Source: Welwitschia mirabilis (Eukaryota; Gnetophyta; Gnetopsida; Welwitschiales). From it: a stretch of 64,000 nucleotides of DNA. The notes beneath the pieces are model-generated. The model made no database searches. It was given only the letters and a program-made list of their open reading frames with translations, and was not told where the DNA came from. The DNA lies in contig JBOZIK010000001.1 of assembly GCA_051453625.1 (NCBI GenBank), forward strand, positions 190,426,127-190,490,126, given 5' to 3'. Made by a program: the position numbers and the translations under genes. Shown piece by piece: positions 33,601 to 43,720 of the stretch; positions within the stretch are counted from its first letter, which is position 1, and each line of letters opens with the position of its first letter.

Positions 33601-34086
33601 TGCACCTCATTTTCTAGGGCAAGTAGAGCTTATGCTAAGTTAGCCCTAATAAATTTGGAATCGTTTTCAACTTTTAGAGGATAGAAGTCCTTTTTGATAT
33701 CTAATAAAAGCAATGTTTTTAGTAGAGTAGGTCTAATATTAAAAGCTAAAGTTGTAATTTAGTTCATACAGGGTACTAATGAGAAGGCTGTGCCTGATGT
33801 AAGGCTTACTAAGTCTAAGGATGGCAGTAATGGAGTGGCCACTTTTATTTTCTATGAGCCCTATATGTTTGATTCCTCTAAGGAGCTGGAAGACATTACT
33901 AGTATGTATTTAATTGATGATAAAGAAGTTCTGCACTCTATAGATGTTAGTGCTAAGTTTGTGAATGGAAATCCTTCTAAGATTATAGATAGATATCTTA
34001 TGATAAATCCCTTAGAATGGGATAGGTTTATGAATTTCATGGAAGAATACTCTGATGAAAATGGCTTTTGATTTATTAAGAAATAA
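33601..34086 (+). pseudogene. psb28: Psb28 (photosystem II assembly factor) pseudogene
   Basis: The frame reads a worn plastid-transit-like leader (33601-33740), then KAKVVI-stop-FIQGTNEKAV, then an open 93-codon stretch (33790-34068). That stretch contains PDVRLTKSKDG, ATFIFYEP, YLIDDKEV, DVSAKFVNGNPSKI and EWDRFMNFME. These are the conserved blocks of Psb28, a small nuclear-encoded thylakoid-associated protein that binds photosystem II assembly intermediates. In-frame stops occur at 33682 and 33760 (TAG where the family has Gln). A TGA at 34069 replaces the expected Gly codon, four sense codons before the original TAA at 34084-34086. The mature domain has no intron here. It could be a decayed gene, or a copy moved by retrotransposition; the neighbouring retroelement is on the same strand. 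Identification is strong; loss of function is very likely. Confidence 0.88.
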
Positions 34087-34547
34087 AAATGCACTTCAAA
34101 TTTTCAGAAGGAGTTTATTTGTAGAAGGATGTGATCTCCAACAACTGAGCACTAGAAAATCACCAAGGAAAATAGGATAAATTCCCAATCATATAAATCT
34201 ATTAAAGGCCTCCCTTTATCCCCTCCTTAATTCTCTTTGCAACCTTATATATTATTTAAAAATTAAACAAATACCATGTGACAAGTGGACGAGATGTGTC
34301 TTACTTATCTAAGAGTGGTTTTGAAAATAAGATATCAGCCACTTTGATGTTAATATCTTCTCCATTGAAGTGGTTTCTTCTATTAGAAGTGATGTTCTTA
34401 TAATCTAGAATTCAATTTTGAGAGAGATTAAAAACTTTCTTTACTTCATCAGCCAGTTCATCTCTAGATTCACAGTTGGATTTGCAACACACCCCTATAC
34501 TGGAAAACCTTATGTTTGCTTTGTGCAACACTCACATGAAAAGAAAC
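34087..34547. other. Downstream flank of the Psb28 copy
   Basis: Contains nothing recognisable. This is the insertion flank of the minus-strand family I element; the bases before it are AGAAAC, and no matching target duplication can be checked because the far end lies in or beyond a gap. Confidence 0.5.
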
Positions 34548-36955
34548 TGTAACACCCTCTTTACTCTTACCCTAATTAAATATTATTATTTTTTTCCTCT
34601 TTCTTTTTTCTTTAATATTTTTACCTAATAGATACAATGGAAGCTAGAACTAAATTATACTTACTCCTTTATTAAAATTTCTATATTCTAAGAAAGACAA
34701 ATCATATTAATATTATATATTTACCTATAATTAATTTCTAGTTTATTTTGGTTTACAAAAAATAGTGATGTCATAAGTTTATGTCCTCTATTTCTTCTTA
34801 GTTTTTTATCACATAAAAGCTATCTTGTGAATAGTTGAGGAGATGTAAACTTATTATCAACATACATGAATAGGTTTTAAGGATAATACCTAACCAATAT
34901 AATAAGAGGTTGCAATTCCAATTAATGGCATTCCAACTCAATATTCAGCTACCCTCTGGATGTGAGTTGGTTCTACTTTAAGTTCTAAACTATACAAACA
35001 TCATTGGACTCAGCTTCATGGGATTTCACTTCATCTCGATATACCCCCAATACAGGTAATAGACAATACATAAGATGGATGGATGCTTATAAATAACCCT
35101 CGCTTGCTTGAAGCATCTCCGGATGGTGTAACATAACCCATCAATGCCAAGGGCTTGAGATATTAAGTCGAAGTAAGTTCATACATGGGTAGGATAAAAG
35201 AGTGGTGATTAAATCCACTTCCAAAAAGGTATTATAAAGAGAATGCAATGCAACCCACCTTGGTGATGAAATCCAAGTATAGAAATGAATTTTTTTAGAA
35301 TTATCTTGATTTAATCTTGTTTAATGAATACACCACACAAATGCATATAAACAATTCCAATTAATGTAAATATTTAATGGATTATTTACCTAGTTAAAAT
35401 AATTTTAATCATCATTACATTCATTTGATAGAAACAACCATAAAAAAGAAAGCAAGAATACAAGAACGTTTCTATATTCAAGATTGCAATAATAAAAATC
35501 TAGATGAAGGAAATATTCTTCTCTTTTATATCTAAATAAAAAGAACATTCTTTTCTTTTTCTTTCAATAATAATAAAAATATTTAAAATGTATCAAACAA
35601 CATCTTAATAATGTACTTAAAGAAACTAAAACATACCTAGAGCTATGCCAATCATAGAAACATTCTTTCATGCTCATATGGCAATCTCCATGGATTGGTG
35701 CAAAGAAGATAAGCAAATAAAGTATAACTCAAACATAATTGTTAAGATATAAATCTTTATCCAAGATTCATATGGCTACATTATAATTTAATTAAAAAAA
35801 GATGAGCTAAAGACTATTTATGTTACTTAAACTACTAAGGTGAAAAACTCTTACAGGCATACACATTCAAAGTAAGATAAAGAAAAAGGTGAAAAAGGTA
35901 TTTTTATAAATAAATACCATTTATAGATAATTTAACTTAAATTTACTAATAAAAACATATTTTATATATTTAATATCCCTATAAAATTTTATGTAATAAT
36001 TTTTTTATAATTTTAAACATTAATTATAATATTTTTGGGCTCTAATAAGACATCATAGTTAAAAATTGATAATTAAGTAATTATGAAGCAAAAAAATAAA
36101 TTATAATAGTTTTTCAGAAACTAGAAACATAATAGGAAAACATAATATAATGCTTAGAATCTAACTTAGATTATCTTATAATTTTAAAAATATTATGTTT
36201 AATGTTATCATTTAAGATTAAAAACTATCAAGTTTTATAAAATTACAGTCTTACCGCACTACACTAAAATGACCATAAATTTGAAAATACTTTGAGTTTT
36301 TAAATGATTTAAGATGTTTTGAAAATCTTATTCAATGTCCTACAAGTTACAATGCTCAATGTTGTAGGTGTTTTGACATATAGGTACAGAGACATAAATT
36401 ACTTGCTTATTGTTTTTTGCATTTATTTACTAATCTATTTTAAAAAATAAATTTTTTAAAAATAATTGCCCATCAAAAAAATTACTGTTTTTACATTTTC
36501 AAGTTCATGACAAAATCCTAGACTTACAAAAAAACATTTCACTAATTTATACCTACTAATTAATAAGATAGATATTATTATCTTATGCTTCTATTCTGGA
36601 AATTTAGTTTTCACCATAATAAAAATATGATAAAGTTCCTACAACTACTTAAGCAATAACTTAGATCTGTAAAATAATGGATATACTAACTAACTAATTA
36701 TATAATATCTTAATTAAGTTACTAATTCAAATCATTGTAAAAAGAAAAATCAAATCAATTCAAAAAGAGCCATTTACTATCATCCTTGGGATTTTCATGA
36801 AAGAGTACTAGCCTAAAGAGATTTTTTAGGAACATAATTTGCCACTAATAAGATGGTACTAATGCATAATAAATTAAAATATATATGTAATAGCAAATAA
36901 ACATGAGTACCTAAATTTCTCTTTCTCTCTCTCTCTCTCTAATGAACCCTTTGGT

Positions 36956-37065
36956 CACTTGGCCATAATCATCCATTAGTAATCCTTCATCATCAAGTAC
37001 AAGAGATCCCTCATATCTCATTATAATATCTTGATGAGAGCCAATAAGAGGGAATAATGTTTTAC
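36956..37065 (-). repeat. Shared leader block in family I LTR
   Basis: CACTTGGCCATAATCATCCA followed by a CTCAT...TGATGAGAGCCAAT region, matching the family IV LTRs and the other family I LTRs. Confidence 0.65.
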
Positions 37066-37292
37066 AACATAAATTCATAAAAGTCGTAAATAATTCCCTA
37101 ATGCATTATCACATCATTCCAATAGGAAAAAAGGATCATATGGATAATAAGAGTAAAGAGCTTACTTTGAAAAATTAGTAAGATCTTGATAGTTAAAGAT
37201 TGATAAAGATCTAAGCTCAATAGTTCTTTAGCTCTAGGTGTTCAAGCTCCAAACTCCATAAGTAAGAGAATGAATGTATGTGAGAGAGTGTA

Positions 37293-37293
<1 letters not shown>

Positions 37294-37342
<49 letters not shown>
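37294..37342. repeat. (GA)n microsatellite next to a gap
   Basis: About 24 GA units within the family I LTR; the partner LTR has only short GAAAGAGAG runs at about 39990-40015. The assembly breaks 20 bp further on, probably because of this repeat. Confidence 0.92.
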
Positions 37343-37347
<5 letters not shown>

Positions 37348-37462
37348 AGAATAAAATGAGCTNNNNNNNNNNNNNNNNNNNNNNNNNNNNNNNNNNNNNN
37401 NNNNNNNNNNNNNNNNNNNNNNNNNNNNNNNNNNNNNNNNNNNNNNNNNNNNNNNNNNNNNN

Positions 37463-40400
37463 TAAGAAAGACAAATCATATTAATATTATATATTTACCT
37501 ATAATTAATTTCTAGGTTATTTTGGTTTACAAACAATAGTGATGTCATAAGTTTGTATCCTCCATTTCTTCCTAGCTTTTCATCACATAAAAGATATCTT
37601 GTGTATAGTCCAGAAGATGTAAACTTGTTGTCAACATACATGGATGAATTTTAAGGATGATACCTAACCAATATAATAAAAGGTTGTAACTCTAATCAAT
37701 GGCATTCAAACTTGATATTTGGCCACCCTTCGGATGTGAGTTGGTTCTACTTCAGGTTTTAAACTATATAAAAATGATTGAGCTCAATTTCATAGGCTTT
37801 CAATTCACTTCTATATACCTCTCATGACAAGTGATACATGAGGTGGATGCATGCTTATAAATGACCCCTGCTTCCTTGAAGCATCTTCGGATGATAAAAT
37901 ATGATCCATCAACATAAAGGGCTTGAGATATTAAATAAAAGTAAGTTTATACATGGGTAGGATAGGAGAGTAATGATCAAATCCACTTCTAGAAGGGTAT
38001 TATAAAAAAAAATTACAATGTAACCCACCTTGGTGATGAAATCCAAGTGTGGTGATGAACATTATTAGAATTATTTTGATTTAGTCCCATTTAATGAATA
38101 CACCACACAAATGCATGCAAATAATTCTAACTAATAGGGATATTTAATGAATTATTTACCTAGTTCTAATAATTCTAATCATCGTTTGGTTTACTTTATA
38201 GAAACAACAATAAAAAGAAAGTAATCATACAAGAACATTTCTATTTTTAAGGTTATAAAAATAAAGCCTGGATAAAGGAAATATTCTTTTCTTTTTTATC
38301 TAACTAAAAAATTTTTATTTTCTTTATACTTCAATAAAAATAAAAATATTTAAAATGTATCAAATAACATCTTAATAATGTACTCAAAGAAACTAAAACA
38401 TACATAGATCTATGTCAATCTTAGAAACATTCTTCCATGCTCATATGACTTTCTCCATGGATTGGTGTAAAAAAGGTAAACAAAAGAAATTATAACTTAA
38501 GAATAATTGTTAAGATATAATTATTTATCCAAGATCTCATATGGGTATATCATAAGTCAATAAAAATAAGTAACAAGCTAGATATTACTTATGTTATCTA
38601 AACTATTAAGGTGAAAACTCTTACAAGCATGCACATTTAAATTAAGCTAAAGGAAAAGGGTAAAAGAGGAATTTCTACAAATAAATACCACTTGTAGATA
38701 AATTTACTAATGAAAACATATTTTATATACTTAATTTCCTATAAAATTTTGTGTAATAAATTTTCTATAATTTTAGACATTAATTATAACATTTTTGAGC
38801 TCCAAGAAGACATCATAATTAAAAATTAATAGTTAATTAATTATGAAGGAAAAAAATAAATTAAGATAGTTTTTAAAAAACTAGACAATAATAGGATTCT
38901 TAGAATCTAATTTAAACTATTTTGAGGTTCTAAAAATATAATTTCTAATGTTATCATTTAAGGTTAAAAACTGTCAAATATTCTAAAATTACAGTCCTAT
39001 TACACTTCACTAAAATAACTACGACTTTCAAAATACTTTGTGTTTTTAAGCGATTCAAGATGTTATGTAAATAATATTCAAATTTCTATAATTTATAATG
39101 CTCGAGTTTACAGATATATTAACATATAGATACAGAAATGTAAATTTCTTGCTTACTATTTTTTGCACTTACTTTCTAATGTGTTTTAACAAATAATTTT
39201 TTAAAAATAATTATCCATTATAAAAATTACTATTTTAATATTTTCACATTCATAACACAATCTTAGACTTACAAAAGTTTTTTTAACTACTTTAAGATAT
39301 AATGTTTTTATCTCATGCTTTATTCTAGAAATTTATTTTTTGATATGACAAAAATATTATAAAGTTTTTACAACTAGTTAAATAATAACCCAAATTACTA
39401 AAATAATGAATATACTAATTAATTAATAATAAAAATAAAAATCAATTGTAGAAATAAAAATGAATGTAGAAAGAAAAATTAAATCAATTCAAAAAGAGCC
39501 ATTTACTATGAGCCTTAAGATTTTCCATGGAAGAGTACTAGCCTAAAGAGATTTTCGCGGATCAGACTTTACCCCTAATAAAATGGTTTTGATGCATAAT
39601 AGATGAAAAATATAATATTAAAATAAACATGAGTACCAAAATTTCTCTTTCTCTCCCTTTTTTTTTCTATTTATAGTATGCCCCTTAGTCACTTGGCCAT
39701 AATCATCCATTAGTAATCCTCCATCACTAAGCCTTATATCTCACTATAATGTCTTGGTGAGAGCCAATGAGAGGGAATAATATTTTATAATATAATTGCA
39801 TAAAAGAAATAAATAATTTCCTAATGAAATATCACTTAATTCTAATAGAAAAAGAAACCATATGGACAATATAAGTAAAGAGCTTATTTGGAAAGATTAA
39901 TAAGACCTTGATAGTTGAAGATTGATGAAGATCTAAGCTGAAGAGTTCCTTAGTTCCAAGATTCCAAGATTTAAGCTCCAAAGAAAGAGAATGAAAGAAA
40001 GAGAGAGAAAGAGAGGAAAAAGGAAATACATTTGTATAAAACAAAAGGAAAGTATCTCCTTTTACAAGAAAGGAAAAGATCTCTATATATAGATAAACAA
40101 AGGTACATAGCTCAAGATTACAAGATTACATAATTTGGCATTGATAAGTGGGATGAGTAATAAGTGACATTAAAGTACAAAAAGAAGCCATATTTATAAC
40201 CCATGCACTTAACTAGGGTGAGTAATATTCTTGCTTTAATTAACAAGGTTAATTACATGCATCATTTCCTCCTGCTAGCTCTTTTTAATCCTTCATAGGC
40301 TTATAAGTAAGTTTAATTCATCCAAAAGATGCATCAAAAGAATAAATGCATAAATCTTAAAATTTTCATGTGGCACAAATGAGATAAACTCTTCAATTTG

Positions 40401-41123
40401 AATGACTAAATCAATTAGTATGCTATGAATCAGGTGCTCTTACACATCTCAAGAACATAAAAGTCATGGCAAAGTAAATCTACTCACTTATCATTCTTGG
40501 TTTTAGATAAGAGTGCATGTACTTTTTCAAATTCTCATTTATTTCAAAATGCATAAAATCTATCAATATTATAACACAAAGAAGAAAATATTTTCATATT
40601 ATAGTACACTTATCACATTTACCAAGAATTTAAATGAGTAAATAAGATGTAAAATATATTATTATGTCCTCTTAAAACTTTTAATTTATTAGTTTNNNNN
40701 NNNNNNNNNNNNNNNNNNNNNNNNNNNNNNNNNNNNNNNNNNNNNNNNNNNNNNNNNNNNNNNNNNNNNNNNNNNNNNNNNNNNNNNNNNNNNNNTTACC
40801 AAGAATTTAAATGAGTAAATAAGATGTAAAATATATTATTATGTCCTCTTAAAACTTTTAATTTATTAGTTTATCAGGTGATTTTAATTCCTTACAAAAT
40901 GAGATTATGTAATTTTAAATGTTTGAATAAATTTTCTTATCAAACCTTTTAACATAATTTTTATCATTTTCATGGTAAATTATAAGATTACAAACTGAGG
41001 TTAATTTTAAAATGAGATCTTATTTTTATAATGAATTTAAATAAGGATAATTAATCATTTGAATGAAAGCTTAATATACTTAATGTTTAAGTAAATAAGA
41101 TTTAAAAAATATAGGATATGACA
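37463..41123 (-). repeat. 3' LTR of element I-b
   Basis: About 3.66 kb. It lacks its first 138 bp (in + orientation) because of the gap, and ends GGATATGACA, so on the minus strand the LTR begins TGTCATATCC directly after the polypurine tract. It contains a TATA core (about 40084-40095, minus) and the shared block (39690-39785). A 100-N gap (40696-40795) within it is flanked by an exact 77-bp duplicate. Confidence 0.87.
40619..40872. other. Assembly artefact: identical 77-bp sequence on both sides of a gap
   Basis: 40619-40695 and 40796-40872 are identical (both run from TTACCAAGAATTTAAATGAG to TTTATTAGTTT), with 100 N between. The contig ends overlap and were not merged. The real sequence almost certainly has one copy and no gap, because the other family I LTRs show a single copy. 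Confidence 0.9.
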
Positions 41124-41140
41124 TTCTCCCCACTTAGACT
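41124..41140 (-). other. Polypurine tract of element I-b
   Basis: On the minus strand the sequence reads CTAAGTGGGGAGAA immediately before the LTR start TGTCATATCC. This is the plus-strand primer site; the AAGTGGGGGAGAA form is common in plant Ty3/gypsy elements. Confidence 0.85.
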
Positions 41141-41159
41141 GATTTGATCCCAAGAATCA

Positions 41160-42008
41160 AGATACATAAAACACTTGAAAGCACCTAACTACATATAATG
41201 AAGTTTAAAAATATTTGGGTATTTATTTTTCATTATTTCCTATAGCTTCCAAATAGCTTTATCAAAACTATGATTACTTCACTTTATATTTACTTGATAG
41301 ATCTCCTTGTTTTGTAACTTAATAGTTCATTGGTCCAGCACTGCTTCTAGATTCTATATAGTTGAACAATCTAGTTCCACCTAAATATGAGACTAACTTA
41401 ATATATGAGAAGGATTTGCAATATACTTTCTTAGCATACTTACATGAAAACATCATGCAAGTGCAATAATTGAGGGGGTAGAACAAGCTTATATGTAATA
41501 GGTCCAATTCTTTTTAATATTTCAAATGGTCCAATGAATCAAAGAGCTAATTTTGATCTATTAACTCCTCTCATTACTAATTTCATTAGTGACACTTTAA
41601 AAAATACATGATAACCTATTTTGAACTCAAGAGCTCTTCTTTGACAGTCTACATACATCTTTTATTTGTTTGCTACTTCTTTAAGTATATTTATTCTTAT
41701 TTTACTTTTCATTTCTTGTGATATTTTTAATTATATCATCAATATTTATTTAGGGTTTATCAATGAAGTAAGTGCTGTACACTTCCTACCATATAGGCTT
41801 CAAATGGAAATATTTGAATTAAAATCTGATAACTGCTATTAAATGAAAATTCTATCAATAGTAGGCACTCTTTTCAACTCTTATAATTATCTAGAATACA
41901 TTCTTTGAGAAGATATTCTAAAATTTAATTAACTCTTTCTTCTTAATCATTTGTTTGAGGGTAAAATGCAGTGCTCATATTTAACTTGGTTTCTAAACCC
42001 ATTTGTAA
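41160..42008 (-). pseudogene. Integrase C-terminal half with chromovirus tail (element I-b)
   Basis: On the minus strand from 42008: ALQMGLETKLNMSTAFYPQT (about 42005-41945), EERV, ILEYLLKECILDNYKS, then LLLIEFSFNSSYQ. This corresponds to the family text '[38 protein letters not shown]...[29 protein letters not shown]', with the catalytic Glu region eroded. Further on are IGPITYKLVLPP, DVF, and VSMLRKYIANPSHILS, the conserved 'YRLALPP...VFHVSMLRKY..DPSHV' stretch of Tekay/Del-type chromoviruses. A chromodomain would follow; only weak traces remain before the polypurine tract. Confidence 0.85.
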
Positions 42009-42710
42009 TGTTATGACCTTGTTTTTGGATTGGATTGAATAGGTATTAATTTTTTTCTTAAACTAAGGCTAAAGTACATTACATTTCATTAATTTACATG
42101 ACAATATTAAACATTGTAGTATATTAATTTAGGTTACGACTAAGAGACTTACCTCTCAGTTACTCACACGATTCACATCAAGTGAACTATGTGATGATAG
42201 CCCACTTGACTAATGTCATAACCAATTTTAAAGTTAATTAGAAATAAAAATTAAGGGCTCACATAAAAAGTGTGTAGGTTGTAGTTAAGTGATTGGTTAC
42301 ATGAACAGATAAGCAATCATGCCTATGTATTCCTCATCAAGAGGAACTCAGACCACACGTAGTTCTATCTTGGACCTAGTTTCGATCTCCATCAATACAC
42401 ATGAGCATAAGTTAGATTAAGGTAATCTATATTAGTGGCATGTAATAATCCTAGGCATAAAAGAATGCAAAGAATAATGCAAGAATTCAATATCCAAACT
42501 AACAACAACAGATATCGCACATGAATATATGTACATATGCATAGTAGCTATAAGTAAAAGTATTGGAGGCAGCTAGTTAAGAACTCTTGAAGTTATAACA
42601 TTTAATTCTATTAAGGAATTATACTGCATGAAAGATAAAAATACACATGTATATTAGCATAAATTAGATACATGGCTACCCTAGTATATAAATATAGTGA
42701 ACTCCCTAGT

Positions 42711-42812
42711 CACTTGGCCATAATCATTTATTAGTAGTCCACCATCATCAAGCTCAAAAGACCCCCTCATATCTTACTATAATATCTTGATGGATGCCAA
42801 TGGGAGGGGAAT
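42711..42812 (-). repeat. Shared leader block in family IV LTR 1
   Basis: CACTTGGCCATAATCATTTA ... CCAATGGGAGG matches family I LTRs (36956, 39690, reverse of 4382). It lies about 110-215 bp downstream of the TATA core on the minus strand. Confidence 0.68.
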
Positions 42813-42923
42813 ATATCATAATTAGAAGTTATTATAGCAAATCCATGAATAAATATGATTAACCCACCCATATACATATACACACATACACAGACTCCAT
42901 TTCGGTAGGGCATTTCTTAGCTG

Positions 42924-42936
42924 CTCCTTTTATAAG
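42924..42936 (-). promoter_or_regulatory. TATA core of family IV LTR
   Basis: On the minus strand it reads CTTATAAAAGGAG, the same core as in the family I LTR at 4105-4117, and it is conserved in LTR 3 at about 49221-49233 (TTATAAAAGGAG). Confidence 0.55.
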
Positions 42937-43185
42937 ATCTCATAATGAGTCTAATAATATATAAATATAAAATGCCAAGGAGGATATCCTATATGCATCT
43001 AATTAAGTTTCTAGCCTTAATTAGACTTATGTTAATAGAAGTCAAAGGATAAAAATCACTGATTAAATGCCTAATTATTTCAATACACATCATAGAATAA
43101 TCACTACTATTATATCATGAATACAAATGAACAAAATGTAATATTGTACACATGAGGTAGCATAATATAAAATAAAATACCATTG

Positions 43186-43330
43186 TGCATATCCTATAAT
43201 AGAATATAACATAATATGTATTTAATATAATATAACATAATATACAATAAATAATATAATATAATATAATTATAATATAAAGCAATATATTACAATATAA
43301 TATAATAAAATATATACGTAATAAAATATA
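43186..43330. repeat. AT-only repeat region (ATAAT/TATAA words)
   Basis: About 145 bp of A and T with almost no other base, built from AATATAAT-like words. An equivalent lies in LTR 3 at about 49440-49610. Confidence 0.85.
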
Positions 43331-43374
43331 TTTTATATTATCATTTACACCTTATATGTTCTATCCTCATCCTC

Positions 43375-43720
43375 ATCTTACTCATTTTTTATTATCTCTA
43401 TCTTATTTATATTGCTAATCTCTTCACTACTTTTATTACTATATTCCTTATTGCACTTTATTTATTTTATACTTATATTCTTTCTTTATCTTTTATTCTT
43501 TTTTAATTCATATCATCTTATTTATGCTTTATACTCTTGTTACTCCCTTATTACTATTATTTTATACTGTTATATTTTTTTCTTCTTCTCTTACTATTCA
43601 TATTTTATTTATACTTTATTTATCTTTATCTTATATCTTTACTTTTTATTATTCATATCTACTTTTTATTTACTTATCATCTTATTATCTATAACTATTC
43701 TCTTTGCTAAATCTACTTAA
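43375..43720. repeat. T-rich low-complexity region (TTATT/TCTTATTTA words)
   Basis: A strand-biased T and C tract; the 102-codon frame over it (43412-43720) is a by-product of composition. Its copy in LTR 3 is 49640-50010. On the transcribed minus strand this is an A/G-rich segment upstream of the TATA core. Confidence 0.8.

Larger units (their letters stand above)
34548..37362 (-). repeat. Family I LTR copy, outer, truncated at a (GA)n tract
   Basis: Starts TGTAACACCC (the LTR end read in reverse) and aligns with 37463-40010 and the reverse of the left LTRs. It breaks off at a GA microsatellite and a 100-N gap. It may be a second element's LTR or part of a duplicated or misassembled LTR, since the missing 1.1 kb would hold the rest. 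Confidence 0.82.

Noticed and set aside
37217-37479. Ser-Leu repeat ORFs
   Set aside because: Translation of the (GA)n microsatellite plus gap residues.
64-41123. Large inverted repeats (family I LTRs at 64-6858 and 34548-41123) as ends of one giant foldback or DNA transposon
   Set aside because: Each copy has its own retrotransposon logic: target duplication for the left element, and polypurine tract, primer site and pol for the right one. They are two insertions in opposite orientation.
43412-43720. 102-codon hydrophobic ORF resembling a membrane protein
   Set aside because: It comes from a T-rich low-complexity tract inside a family IV LTR; the copy at 49718-50014 shows shifts typical of noncoding drift.
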